64,000 nt of DNA. Source: Methylobacterium sp. Leaf112 (GTDB lineage: Bacteria; Pseudomonadota; Alphaproteobacteria; Rhizobiales; Beijerinckiaceae). Location of the stretch: NCBI RefSeq assembly GCF_001423295.1, contig NZ_LMNG01000001.1, forward strand, positions 829 through 64,828. The letters run 5' to 3'. The notes beneath the pieces were generated by a model. The model had not been told where the DNA came from. It saw nothing but the letters and a program-made list of their open reading frames with translations, and made no database searches. Below, in pieces: positions 1 through 8,166 of this stretch. The translations under genes were made by a program, and so were the position numbers. The stretch's first letter is position 1. Every line of letters starts with the position of its first letter.

Positions 1-87
1 CGTCGCGTTGCCACGCGATACGACAGGCTCGCAACCAACTATCTCGCCGCCGTCTCCATCGCAGCGACCGTCAGTTATTGGTTATGA
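1..87 (+). pseudogene. IS5-family transposase, C-terminal end only (cut by window edge)
   Basis: Frame 1 reads from the first base into a stop at 85-87. The translated tail (RRVATRYDRLATNYLAA, then VSIAATVSYWL) matches the C-terminal helix of IS5-family transposases, where an R-R-(I/V)-A-T-R-Y-D core is typical. The rest of the gene lies outside the window, so it cannot be judged intact or broken. The bases just after the stop (gagtccagagcctag, 85-100) look like the terminal inverted repeat of such an element ending at a CTAG target. The IS boundary therefore falls on the last codon of the convergent AraC-type gene. Confidence 0.65.
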
Positions 88-96
88 GTCCAGAGC

Positions 97-1065
97 CTAG
101 GACGGGGGCTGCCGTCGCGCCGCCGCGCGCCTGTACACGCTCGGGGACAGGTCGTAGCGCTCTTTAAAGCGACGCGAGAAATGGGCCTGGTCCGCAAAAC
201 CGCAACCGTAGGCGATGGCCCCGATCGACACCGGAAGGCCGCCCGGATCGCTCAAGCGGGCCGCGGCCACCTCCAGGCGGCGTTGCCAGATCCAGTCGGA
301 GATGTTGCGGCCGCGCTCGTGAAACAACTCCTGGAGTCGCCGGAGGGATACGCCCATGGCCAGCGCCAACTCCGCCGGCGTCAAGGTCTGCTCTCCGAGA
401 TGCGCCTCGACATACGCCTTCGCGCGTTGAACCAGGACCGTTCCGTAGAGGGGCTTCGGCGTTTCGAGGGCCATGCGTTCGGCGATGCTGGCCACCAGGA
501 GATCGACACCGATGGAGGACATCCGCGCCGCCGTATCGGGCGTGAGCGTGTGTTGCTGGGTGATCAATTGCTTGAAGAAGCTGACCGCGAGGGTCGTGCT
601 GGCCAAGCCGGCATCGATCCTGAGGGCGCTGTAGAGGATCGCGGGTCCGAGCAGGTTCTCGATGCGATCGCGATTGATCTCGACCACGAGCGACTGGGTC
701 GGCGCTTTGAAATCCAGGCGAACCGGCTGTGATCGGTCGACGATGACGATGTCGCCCGGGTTGTGGATCAGGGACCGGTCGTTCTGCGCGCTCGCCGCTG
801 TCCCGGACAAGCGTATCGTCGCCGAGAGGGTATGCTGCTTGCCGTGCCGCCTGATGTTCGTCGGCGTCACGTCCGTCGTCAGGGCTCCGAACGTCGATCG
901 GGTGATGAGGACACCCCCCATGTCCGCCGCTTCGAGCGTGCCCTCGAACGGACCGTCCCCACTCTTCCGGGCCTCGCTCGGGATCAGGCGCTCGTAGGAA
1001 ACGTCGCGCCAGAGGTCGAATTTGCGATGGAGCGGGACGTTCTTCGTCGTGACCAAGAGCTTCAT
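97..1065 (-). CDS. AraC-family transcriptional regulator
   Basis: 322-residue protein. The N-terminal about 200 residues resemble the AraC_binding_2 cupin-like effector domain (it contains NPGDIVIVDRSQPVRLDF around residue 105). The C-terminal about 100 residues form the double helix-turn-helix, with the family signature AIAYGCGFADQAHFSRRFKERY near residue 285. The length is normal for the family. The effector and targets cannot be inferred, because no divergent or co-directional metabolic gene sits beside it. The stop codon (97-99) lies in a CTAG next to the end of an IS5-type element, so the last few residues (RRQPPS) may have been replaced by the insertion. The DNA-binding domain is complete, so the protein may still work. 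Confidence 0.9.
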   Translation of the reverse strand: MKLLVTTKNVPLHRKFDLWRDVSYERLIPSEARKSGDGPFEGTLEAADMGGVLITRSTFGALTTDVTPTNIRRHGKQHTLSATIRLSGTAASAQNDRSLIHNPGDIVIVDRSQPVRLDFKAPTQSLVVEINRDRIENLLGPAILYSALRIDAGLASTTLAVSFFKQLITQQHTLTPDTAARMSSIGVDLLVASIAERMALETPKPLYGTVLVQRAKAYVEAHLGEQTLTPAELALAMGVSLRRLQELFHERGRNISDWIWQRRLEVAAARLSDPGGLPVSIGAIAYGCGFADQAHFSRRFKERYDLSPSVYRRAAARRQPPS

Positions 1066-1450
1066 GCCCAGGCTCCACAGCCGTTTTCCGATCCAAGACT
1101 ATCCCGTGTCCCGCGCCGGGAAAACGCGGGTCGGTCGATGCTCGTGCGCCGACTGCGACGGCCTTGTTGAGCTACGAGATCGATTCGATGGAACGACGGC
1201 GGTCGGATGGATCCGCTCCCACCGTCGAGTCCCTCCGAGATCGGCAGGCTTTTTGGGGATCGGCAGGCTTTTTCGGGATCGGCAGGCTTTTTTGGGATCG
1301 GGATGCCCCTCGGGGATCGCAGCGGCTCCCGGCCGAGAGGAGCGCGCACGGAGGCTGGTCCACGCGCGTCCGGACGATGACCGTATGTCCGACCTCGCGC
1401 ACCGGCAGCGTTGGTCCATCCGCTCGTGGACCGAACCGTCGGTTCTCGCC
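1066..1450. other. Intergenic region upstream of the AraC gene
   Basis: About 385 bp between the AraC start and the left end of the IS1182 element. Apart from the 19-bp tandem repeats at 1239-1295 no convincing gene or promoter was seen. The overlapping reading frames on both strands show no recognisable family. Confidence 0.5.
1239..1295. repeat. Tandem repeat, 3 x 19 bp
   Basis: Three contiguous copies of a 19-bp unit starting gatcggcaggcttttt occupy 1239-1257, 1258-1276 and 1277-1295, differing only near the 3' end of each unit. A degenerate fourth copy (gatcgggatgcc) follows. Non-coding context; see the finding on short tandem duplications. Confidence 0.9.
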
Positions 1451-2799
1451 CCTGGCTGTGTCAAAACGCCGATGATGGTAGCTTTCTCCTGGTCGACCGG
1501 AGGCTGGCATGGGACGGTTTGTTGTCGGTGCCGAGCGCGATCAGACGACGCTGTTTCCGCCGTGTCTTGAAGACTGGATCGCCGAGAACAACCCGGTCCG
1601 CGTGGTCGATGCCTTCGTGGATGCGCTGGGTCTTGGTGCGCTCGGCTTCGCGGGCGTCGATGCGGCACGGACGGGACGACCGGGCTACCATCCCGCAGCC
1701 CTCCTGAAGCTCTATGTCTACGGCTATCTCAACCGGGTCCCGTCGAGCCGGCGTCCGGAGCGCGAAGCGGGCCGCAACGTCGAGGTCATGTGGCTGACGG
1801 GTCAGCTGTCGCCCGATCACAAGGCCATTGCCGAGTGCCGCCGTCAGAACGGACCGACCATCGGGCGTGCCTGTGCCCGTTTCGTCGCCTTGTGCCGCGA
1901 GATGGGCCTTCTGACGGGAACGCGCGTCGCGATCGACGGCTCGAAGTTCAAGGCGGTCAACAACCGCGACCGCAATTTCACACAAGGCAAGCTCGACCGG
2001 CGTCGCAGCAGATCGAGGAGAGCGTGTCGCGCTACCTCTCGCAGCTCGACACGGCCGATCGTCAGGATCCCACACCTGAACTGGCCGCCAAGGTGGTGCG
2101 GCTGAAGGAGAAGATCGCCCGCCTCGGGCAGGAGATGAAGCGGTTGGCCAGCCTGGAGGAGCAGGTGAAGGCGGCGCCCGACCGGCAGATCTCGCTGACC
2201 GATCCCGACGCGCGATCGATGGCAACCAGCGGGCGCGGGTCGGGCATGCCCACCGTTGCACCACGGTGGAGAAGGGTCTGACGCTGCATCGTCACTGGAC
2301 GAATGCTTGCTCGGCCTGCCCGATGAAGACGGACTGTACGAATGGCAATGAGCGCCGGGTGACGCGCTGGGAGCACGAGGACGTGCTGGAGACGGTGCAG
2401 CGCCGCTTGGACGGCGACCCGCTGGCCATGCGGGTCCGGCGCGAGACGGTCGAGCATCCCTTCGGCGCGCTCAAAGCGCGAATGGGGGCCACGCACTTCC
2501 TGACCAAGACGCTGCCGCGCGTCTCGACCGAGATGGCGCTCCAGGTCCTGGCCTACAATCTGACGCGGGTTCTCAACATCATGGGAAGCCGGAAGCTCCT
2601 GGCGGCGATCCCCACCTGAGCGGGGGCTTGGATCGCTCGCCGAAGAGGCCGAGAGACCGCCCAGGAAACCTTTTCCACCAAGAACTGGCCGTCTCCCGAC
2701 CGTAAGAACCTGTTCGACGCGATGAACAGCCCGTTCTCGCGAGACCGGGACGTCTCCCGATCGCAAAAGCCCCAATCCCCGAGTTTTGAAACGGCCTGG
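1451..2799 (+). mobile_element. Degenerate IS1182-family insertion sequence
   Basis: The element is defined by the IS1182-type transposase remnant (1509-2619) and a pair of imperfect inverted ends: cctggctgtgtcaaaacgcc at 1451-1470, against the reverse complement of 2779-2799, about 15 of 21 positions alike. No clear target-site duplication is visible. IS1182 elements usually carry a transposase of about 450-480 residues. This copy is shorter because of an internal deletion, and it cannot transpose on its own. The ends were identified by eye and the exact borders may be off by a few bases. Confidence 0.6.
1509..2619 (+). pseudogene. IS1182-family transposase, frameshifted and internally deleted
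   Basis: Three frames must be joined. The start ATG at 1509 gives MGRFVVGAERDQTTLFPPCL and the first catalytic-Asp block (VAIDGSKFKAVNNRDRNF). The frame shifts at about 1995, continuing with the linker helix (VVRLKEKIARLGQEMKRL) and DPDARSMATSGRGSG. A second break near 2250-2266 jumps to GLTLHRHWTNACSACPMK and the C-terminal block with the catalytic Glu (RRETVEHPFGALKARMG). The region normally lying between RGSG and GLTL, about 100 residues including the second catalytic Asp, is missing. Inactive remnant. Confidence 0.85.
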
Positions 2800-3083
2800 A
2801 CCAGACCGAGATGAAGGATTGGACTTGTTGATCGTGAGCGACACAGCGCTTGCCCACGACACCAGCCTGGCACGGATCGCGGGGACCGGCGAACCGGAGT
2901 GAGACTACAGCGTTCGATAACGGTCTCGGCTTTGCTCGCTTCCTCGGCTGGCTACCGAGGCGCGCAGCGGTCGATGAACGCTCCCCCGGTTCGGCATGGT
3001 ATCGGCGTCTCTTGGTTTCCAACGCAAAGCCTGCGCGACTTTGCTATCTTGGCTTGTGGTCGATCATGCTGGTCGACGGAGAA
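2800..3083. other. Intergenic region before the avidin-like gene
   Basis: About 285 bp with no recognisable coding family. It must contain the promoter of the avidin-like gene, but no convincing -35/-10 pair was identified. Confidence 0.4.
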
Positions 3084-3097
3084 AGGGGAGCGAGATG
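3084..3097 (+). promoter_or_regulatory. Shine-Dalgarno and ATG of the avidin-like gene, followed by an in-frame stop
   Basis: A strong ribosome-binding site (aggggag, 3084-3090) precedes an ATG at 3095 with ideal spacing. The ATG is in frame with the avidin-like coding sequence, but its third codon is TAA (3101-3103). One base change from AAA, CAA or GAA would explain it. The next usable in-frame start is TTG 3113, which has only a poorly spaced AAGG ahead of it. Confidence 0.7.
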
Positions 3098-3112
3098 CCA
3101 TAAGAAAAGGCT

Positions 3113-3475
3113 TTGGCACGAGCGACGGCAAGGACGGGAACCTCGGTCGATTTCGCGGGGACGTGGGTGAACGAAGGGGGTTCGGAAGTCGTCCTTGTTC
3201 AGACGAACGATGCGCTTTCCGGCACATATGAGAGCGCCGTCAGCAGCGGAGGTATAAAGGCCGCCGGTACCCTCGTCGGCTATGTCGATGGAGACTTGAT
3301 CGCCTTCACCGTGCACTGGGAGGCCTTTCAGGCGATCACTTCCTGGGTGGGGCAGCTTCTTCCGAACGCGCCAAGGGAGACAATCAAAACGCTTTGGCAG
3401 ATGACCAAGCAGGTCGACTCCGGCGAGGAATGGGCATCGATCAACGCGGGATCGGACACTTTCACTCGCAGATGA
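3113..3475 (+). CDS. Avidin/streptavidin-family biotin-binding protein, start region damaged
   Basis: 120 residues from TTG 3113 matching the single eight-stranded barrel of avidins. Aligned by eye to streptavidin, most biotin contacts are kept: N20 and S24 (GTWVNEGGS), Y39 and S41 (GTYESAV), W69, T76 and W78 (ITSWVGQ), W95 (TLWQMT), the subunit-swapped Trp W107, and D115 (GSDTF). Losses are the N49 equivalent (Ser), S88 (Ala) and L124 (Asn). No secretion signal is visible, unlike most avidins. The original start appears to be ATG 3095, now interrupted by TAA at codon 3, so the gene is either silenced or expressed weakly from TTG or by re-initiation. It stands alone between two IS remnants. 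Confidence 0.8.
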   Translation: MARATARTGTSVDFAGTWVNEGGSEVVLVQTNDALSGTYESAVSSGGIKAAGTLVGYVDGDLIAFTVHWEAFQAITSWVGQLLPNAPRETIKTLWQMTKQVDSGEEWASINAGSDTFTRR

Positions 3476-3522
3476 CCGTTGCCGGGATCCGGGCGGTGTT
3501 CAGGCGCCGCACATCTTATCAG

Positions 3523-4184
3523 GAGCCTGTTTGAGGTCCTCCGCCGGTCGTCCCCATCTGTCTCGTGTGCAAACACGACGTCCGCCTGGCGGGGTGGAGT
3601 GGAGAGCAGATGTGGGTGGACCCACATCGGACGCGTCACGAGACGTGCCTGAAGGACATATCGCCCGGCATCTGCGGACGGGTGGCGCCCGGCGAGGGTT
3701 GCCGGCTGGCTTTCCGCCTTGGCGCACGGTCTATGGCTGGTTCCGGCGCTGGACCGACAAAGGCCTGTTCGAGGCGCTGATGCGGGCTCTCGCCCGCCGC
3801 CAGCGACGGCGCTGCGGACGCCGCCCGGAGCCGCGGCCGGCGATCGTCGACACCCAAAGCGTCAAGTGCCTCGGTGTGCGCGGGCGGCGCGGCTACGATG
3901 GGGCCAAGAGTGGTGCCAAGAGTGGGGGGCAAGAGAGTGGTGCAACCGGCACGCCATGCGCCATCGCGTCGTCAAGAAGCAGCCGGACCAGAAGGGCCTC
4001 GTCGTGCGGGAGCGGCGCTGGGTGGTCGAGCGCAGCTTCGGCTGGATGAGCCATCGGGGCGGCTTGCACCGCGAGCGCGCCGGTCGGCCCGATGTCGCAA
4101 CAGGGCGTCTTGCCTGCGCCGCCAGCCTCATGGCCGCCAACGCCCTCAACAATCCAGCCTGACAATAAGATCTCAAACAGGCTC
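3523..4184 (+). mobile_element. Degenerate IS5-family insertion sequence with matching ends
   Basis: Terminal inverted repeats are clear: gagcctgtttgaggtc at 3523-3538 and gatctcaaacaggctc at 4169-4184, 15 of 16 bp complementary. A TCA occurs next to both ends (3519-3521 and 4183-4185), but the register is not exact, so a target duplication is uncertain. The element is about 660 bp, shorter than an intact IS5-type copy (about 850 bp), and its transposase is broken. Confidence 0.8.
3610..4162 (+). pseudogene. IS5-family transposase remnant
   Basis: Pieces of one transposase lie in three frames: MWVDPHRTRHET from 3610, then PPWRTVYGWFRRWTDKGLFE through RPAIVDTQSVKC and RGRRGYDGAK in a second frame, then KQPDQKGLVVRERRWVVERS, RAGRPDVATGRLACAASL and a stop at 4162 in a third. 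The block between YDGAK and VVKK is deleted and replaced by a short direct repeat (about 3903-3926, ccaagagtgg units). The N-terminal part is also shortened. Non-functional. Confidence 0.8.
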
Positions 4185-4264
4185 AGAGGTGAAATATTCT
4201 CGTTTAAACAACCCTAGAGAAATTTTTGCGGGCGTGCGGGTGAGCTCTCGGAACATCCAAGCCC

Positions 4265-4312
4265 ATGCGAACCGAGCCCGATGCGAACCGAGCCCGATGC
4301 GAACCGAGCCCA
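4265..4312. repeat. Tandem repeat, 3 x 16 bp
   Basis: Three contiguous copies of atgcgaaccgagcccg at 4265-4280, 4281-4296 and 4297-4312; the last base differs in the third copy. It lies between the IS5 and IS630 remnants in non-coding DNA. Confidence 0.9.
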
Positions 4313-4454
4313 TCGGAGACGGAAGCGGGAGCGGAGACTCCGGGCCGGTCGCGCGACGTGGGTGCCTGGCCTCGCGCCGTGGACCGGTCGGCCCCGATCC
4401 GTCGGTTCGAAATCGCCGCGCCCAGCTGCGAGAGCCGTTCCCGCCCATGCAGCG

Positions 4455-4925
4455 ACGGCCAAGTCGCATTCGTGCCAGGCGGCGGCGATGGGGTTTCGAT
4501 ACTCTTGGGGCGTGAAGCGGCCGAACGCCTTGCCGATGTCTGCCTGGCGGTCGGGGACGGTGCGGGCCGCCGCGCTGCGCCGCAGGGCCTTGAGCTCGGC
4601 GAACGTCGGCTCGATCGGATCGAGGTCCGGGTTGCAGGCGGGAAGGGCGCGGATCCGTGCGCCGGCCGCCTCGCTGGCCTCACGCACGCCGACCACCTCG
4701 TGGACGTTCAGGTTGTCGAGGATGACGGTATCGCCCGGCTTCAGCACCGGAACCAGCGTGTCGGTCGTTGAGCGCGGAAGCGCGCGCCGTTCGTGGACCC
4801 GTCGAACAGGGCGATGGCGGTGGGGCCGCTGCTGCGCAAAGCGGCGGTGACGGTGACGGTGACGGTGATGGTGATGGTCTTGTCGTGATGGGATGATCGC
4901 CCCGACGGCGTCGATGGGCCGAAGT
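4455..4925 (-). pseudogene. IS630-family transposase remnant
   Basis: The minus strand encodes recognisable IS630 blocks: HHDKTITITVTVTVTAALRS then SSGPTAIALFDGSTNGARF in one frame. After a frameshift near 4765, VPVLKPGDTVILDNLNVHE (second catalytic Asp) and ACNPDLDPIEPTFAELKAL (catalytic Glu) follow. The N-terminal helix-turn-helix and the first catalytic Asp block are absent. A hexanucleotide expansion (4846-4875) sits inside it. Inactive. Confidence 0.75.
4846..4875. repeat. Hexanucleotide microsatellite, (GGTGAC)3(GGTGAT)2
   Basis: Five consecutive 6-bp units at 4846-4875 inside the IS630 remnant. Read on the minus strand in the transposase frame they give alternating Thr/Ile and Val/Thr where intact relatives have a short T-T-T stretch, suggesting slippage after the gene was inactivated. 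Confidence 0.85.
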
Positions 4926-4967
4926 GGTGGTGGTGTGAACCACCCGAGGGCGGCGTTCGTGCCAGGG

Positions 4968-5009
4968 GTCGGCACCATCGGCCTGGATCTGGCCAAGAAG
5001 GTCTCATGA
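4968..5009 (+). other. Possible IS110-family transposase N-terminal scrap
   Basis: Thirteen codons (VGTIGLDLAKKVS then TGA) match the RuvC-like first Asp motif that opens IS110 transposases (T-I-G-L-D-L-A-K). There is no further homology downstream. The match is short and could be chance, but the flanks are IS debris. Confidence 0.4.
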
Positions 5010-5450
5010 CGGCATCGAGCATGCCTCCGCCCGTCAACGCATCACCCGTAATACCCTCGGGCGCGGCTCTAGGGACCGCCCCCGCTCCTGTCGTTGGCAT
5101 GCGGATATCGTATTCAGGGCAGCCGCCAGCGTGTCCGATGCCGCAGCGCTCTCTTTCGGAGGGCGATACGGGCCTCCGCCCGACCAATATCATGACCGGA
5201 CCGAGACTTCGCATGCGAGAAGCGCTTGCTTGTTGCATTCGATACCGAACCGATAGATGCAGTTTAGCCGAACCATGGCGTCGAAATACGACCCTTTGGC
5301 GGACATATGGCCATCTAAATCCTGTTTGTCTTGCAGGCTTTTTCAGAATCCCCTCGTTTGGATATTTGCTTTTATTAAGGAACGATTTAACTGCTTGCGG
5401 TAACGTTTCCGTATGACCGCTTCGACAGGTCAGCCGGAAAGTCCTTGCTC
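5010..5450. other. Intergenic region upstream of the chemotaxis receptor
   Basis: About 440 bp between IS debris and the receptor gene. Base composition falls towards AT from about 5225 onward, as expected of a promoter region. No recognisable gene; the 136-codon plus-strand frame through it has no family features. Confidence 0.45.
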
Positions 5451-7142
5451 ATGAGAACCTTCAGCAATCTCAGCCTGCTGACGAAGATCGCTCTTCCCTT
5501 GGCGATCATGGCCGTGGTCGCGGCCGGGCTCGTCGCCTATGCCCGCTCGGCCCTGATCTCCCTCGCCGGGCAGACCCACCAGATCGCGCAGGTCCAGGCC
5601 GCACGGCAGGCCCACATCCTGACCATGCAGGTCGCCATGACCGAGGCCGCGGTGCAGAACCGCAACACGCTGGTCGAGACCGATCTCTCCAAGATGAGCG
5701 GCTATCAGGCCAAGCAGGCCGCGGCCATCAAGGCGAGCCACGCGGCCCTGGACCGCCTGGTGGCCCTCGAGGATTCGGCGGAGCGGACGGCGGCGAACAA
5801 GAGCCTGCGCGCTGGCCTGGACGCCTACTATGCTGTCCTCGAACGGTCCACCAACCACGGCGTGAAGGGCGAGTCGGCCCAGGGGATGAAGATCTCCCAG
5901 GAGGAGGCCGCGCCGCGCCGCACGAAGCTTCGCGAGGAGGCCCAGTCCCGGAGTGGCGTCATCGAGCAGCAGCTCGCGGTGGCCTCCGGTGAGGCGGAGC
6001 GCCTCGCGGCCACGTCGACCACCCTGCTGATCGTGTCGGCCGCCTTCGGCCTGCTGGCAGCCATGGGTCTCGCCGCCGCCATCGTCGTGATGGGGGTGTC
6101 GCGTCCGATCGGCCGCATGACCGCCGCCATGGACCGGCTCGCCCGGGGCGATCTCGCCATCGCGGTCGAGGGTGTGGAGCGCAAGGACGAGATCGGCCTG
6201 CTGGCGCGCTCCCTCGAAGTGTTCAAGGTCAACGCCGTGACGGCCCGGCGCCTCGCGGCCGAGCAGGAGGTCGAGAACGCCGCCAAGATGCGCCGCGCCG
6301 AGATCCTCGACGGCCTGACCAAGCGCTTCGAATCCGACGTCTCGGTCCTGACCCAGGGCCTGGCGGGTGCGGCCACCGAGATGGAGGCCACGGCTCAGTC
6401 CATGTCCGCCACCGCCGAGCAGGCGATCCAGCAGGCGGTGTCCGTGGCGGGCGCGGCCGAGCAGACCTCCGCCAACGTCCAGACCGTGGCAGCGGCCAGC
6501 GAGGAGATGTCGGCCTCGATCCAGGAGATCGTCGGGCAGGTGAGCCAGTCCTCGACCTACGCCGACCAGGCCGTGGCGGATACCCGCCGGACCGAGGCCA
6601 CCGTGCAGCGGCTCGCCGTCGTCGCCGACAGCATCACCGACGTGGTCGCCATGATCCAGACCATCGCGGGCCAGACCAACCTCCTGGCGCTCAACGCCAC
6701 CATCGAGGCGGCGCGGGCCGGCGAGGCCGGACGGGGCTTTGCCGTGGTCGCCACCGAAGTGAAGGAACTCGCCGGTCAGACGGCGCGGGCCACCGAGGAC
6801 ATCCGCCTGAAGATCGGCGAGATCCAGGGTGCGACGGGCGAGGTCGTCAGCGACATCGGGCGCATCGGCAAGACCATCGCCGACATGTCCAGCTTCTCCT
6901 CCGGCATCGCCGCGGCGATGGAGGAACAGGGCGCCGCCACCCAGGAAATCGCCCGCAACGTGCAGGAGGCCGCCCAGGGCACCCGCAACGTGACGAACAA
7001 CATCGAGCATGTCCGCATGGGCGCCGGAACCACGAGTGCGGCCGCCACCCAGGTGCTCGGCGCGGCCCGGGAACTGTCGCGCTACTCCGAGAGCCTCAGC
7101 GGGGAGGTGACGCGTTTCCTCGCGGGCGTGAAGGCGGCCTGA
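5451..7142 (+). CDS. Methyl-accepting chemotaxis protein
   Basis: 563 residues from ATG 5451 (a GGAAAG lies upstream; a TTG six bases earlier is less likely). Inner-membrane chemoreceptor: TM1 at about residues 10-32, a periplasmic helical sensor of about 155 residues of 4HB type, TM2 at about 187-212, HAMP ([20 protein letters not shown] onward), then a long coiled-coil signalling domain. Its CheA/CheW-contact tip contains the hallmark [20 protein letters not shown] and [16 protein letters not shown]. Ligand unknown. No che genes adjoin it, so it is an orphan receptor feeding a chemotaxis array encoded elsewhere. It ends at a hairpin (7186-7210). Confidence 0.93.
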   Translation: MRTFSNLSLLTKIALPLAIMAVVAAGLVAYARSALISLAGQTHQIAQVQAARQAHILTMQVAMTEAAVQNRNTLVETDLSKMSGYQAKQAAAIKASHAALDRLVALEDSAERTAANKSLRAGLDAYYAVLERSTNHGVKGESAQGMKISQEEAAPRRTKLREEAQSRSGVIEQQLAVASGEAERLAATSTTLLIVSAAFGLLAAMGLAAAIVVMGVSRPIGRMTAAMDRLARGDLAIAVEGVERKDEIGLLARSLEVFKVNAVTARRLAAEQEVENAAKMRRAEILDGLTKRFESDVSVLTQGLAGAATEMEATAQSMSATAEQAIQQAVSVAGAAEQTSANVQTVAAASEEMSASIQEIVGQVSQSSTYADQAVADTRRTEATVQRLAVVADSITDVVAMIQTIAGQTNLLALNATIEAARAGEAGRGFAVVATEVKELAGQTARATEDIRLKIGEIQGATGEVVSDIGRIGKTIADMSSFSSGIAAAMEEQGAATQEIARNVQEAAQGTRNVTNNIEHVRMGAGTTSAAATQVLGAARELSRYSESLSGEVTRFLAGVKAA

Positions 7143-7185
7143 ACCCGTCCGGCGGCCCGCACCGTAACCCGACCCCGAACGTTGA

Positions 7186-7210
7186 AAAGGCGGCCGATCC
7201 GGCCGCCTTT
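7186..7210 (+). terminator. Terminator-like hairpin after the chemoreceptor gene
   Basis: Perfect 10-bp stem aaaggcggcc / ggccgccttt with a 5-base loop. The T run is inside the stem and is short (3), so it is a weaker intrinsic terminator than those at 24155 and 34443. It lies between convergent genes. Confidence 0.6.
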
Positions 7211-7225
7211 ACCATGGGTCGCGGG

Positions 7226-7255
7226 CTCGCCGAGCCCAACCTCGCCGAGCCCAAC
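7226..7255. repeat. Tandem repeat, 2 x 15 bp
   Basis: ctcgccgagcccaac at 7226-7240 is exactly repeated at 7241-7255. Non-coding, directly beyond the stop of the ferritin-like gene. Confidence 0.85.
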
Positions 7256-7265
7256 CTGTCTGAGC

Positions 7266-7835
7266 CTACGCGGCCTTGCGGCCGGTCTTGCCCTTGGTCG
7301 CCTTCGGGGCGGCATCCGCGTCCTCGCCGTCCTCTCCCTCGCCGGTGTCGGCTTCGGAGTTGAGGGTCTCGGCGATCTTCGACAGGAGGGCGTCGGCCTT
7401 CTTCTCCTCCTGCAGGGTCTCGTCGAGGAGGGCGGCGGCGTCCGCGTGGCCGAGCTGGGCCGCCCAGGTCTTCAGGGTGCCGTAGCGGGCGATCTCGTAA
7501 TGCTCCACCGCCTGGGCGCAGGCCGCCAGCACCGCGTCGGCGGCCGGGCTGTCGCCGAAATCGTCCATGTCCTCCTCCATCTCGGAGGTGATGCCCTGCA
7601 TCGCCTCACAGGTCTTGGCGCGGGCCGGCTTGCCGATGATCTCGAACACCTGTTGCAGGCGCTCCACCTGGCCAGCGCTCTCCTCCGCATGGGTCTCGAA
7701 CGCCTGGCGCAGCTCGTCGTGCTCGACCGCCTTGGCCGCCTTCTTGAGCGCCTTCACGGACTGCTTCTCGGCGTAATAGACGTCCTTCAGGGTCTCGTAG
7801 AAGGCATCGTTCAGGGTCTTCACCTTGGTCGCCAT
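7266..7835 (-). CDS. YciE/YciF-type ferritin-like protein (DUF892)
   Basis: 189 residues from ATG 7835, with AAGGAA nine bases upstream. Opens MATKVKTLNDAFYETLKDVY followed by YAEKQSVKALKKAAKAVEHD, the classic start of the DUF892/YciF family, a four-helix ferritin-like fold linked to stress and general stress-response regulons in alphaproteobacteria. Paired acidic and His residues typical of a di-iron site recur (THAEE near residue 48, VEHYE near 110, LDETLQEEKKAD near 138). The last about 30 residues are a low-complexity acidic then Lys-rich tail (GEGEDGEDADAAPKATKGK). Function beyond a role in stress or metal handling is not known. Confidence 0.88.
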   Translation of the reverse strand: MATKVKTLNDAFYETLKDVYYAEKQSVKALKKAAKAVEHDELRQAFETHAEESAGQVERLQQVFEIIGKPARAKTCEAMQGITSEMEEDMDDFGDSPAADAVLAACAQAVEHYEIARYGTLKTWAAQLGHADAAALLDETLQEEKKADALLSKIAETLNSEADTGEGEDGEDADAAPKATKGKTGRKAA

Positions 7836-8166
7836 GGATCGATTCCTTGCCTGTTCGGGGGGCCGCCGAGCGTGCGCTGGACACGGTGTTCGGCGGTTCG
7901 TGGGCAGGCAACGCGTCCCTCCCACGTCGGCTCCCGGCGATATTTTCGGCCTGTGGAGGAACCGGGACGGGGCTTGGCCGCCCCCGGCGAACGATCGTGG
8001 CCTCGTGGACCCGTGAAGGCATCCCAGCCGGCCATCCCTGTGCTATGAGGCCCGGGATGGCCGGTCCGAAATACCCCCTCGCGCGCATCGCGACGAACGC
8101 AGGCGCCTTCCCTGCGCCGGTCCCCGGCGTGGTACGGACAGGTATGGCCGGACGGGCCCGGACCGC
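7836..8166. other. Intergenic region between divergent genes
   Basis: About 330 bp separating the divergent YciF-like and HWE kinase genes; it must hold both promoters. No clear operator, repeat or small gene was seen. Confidence 0.4.

Noticed and set aside
1239-1300. CRISPR-like array
   Set aside because: The 19-bp units are directly contiguous with no spacers; the same holds for the other short repeat arrays. No cas genes are present.
4214-4996. His/Arg-repeat protein (HHHHRHRHRHRH)
   Set aside because: Produced by reading the hexanucleotide repeat of the IS630 relic out of its transposase frame.
5006-5416. 136-residue plus-strand ORF before the chemoreceptor
   Set aside because: No recognisable domain and an unlikely composition; it lies between IS debris and the receptor promoter.
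5430-7010. Long minus-strand frame opposite the chemotaxis receptor
   Set aside because: Gly/Asp/His-rich shadow of the receptor gene without any domain. Similar shadows occur opposite most large genes here.
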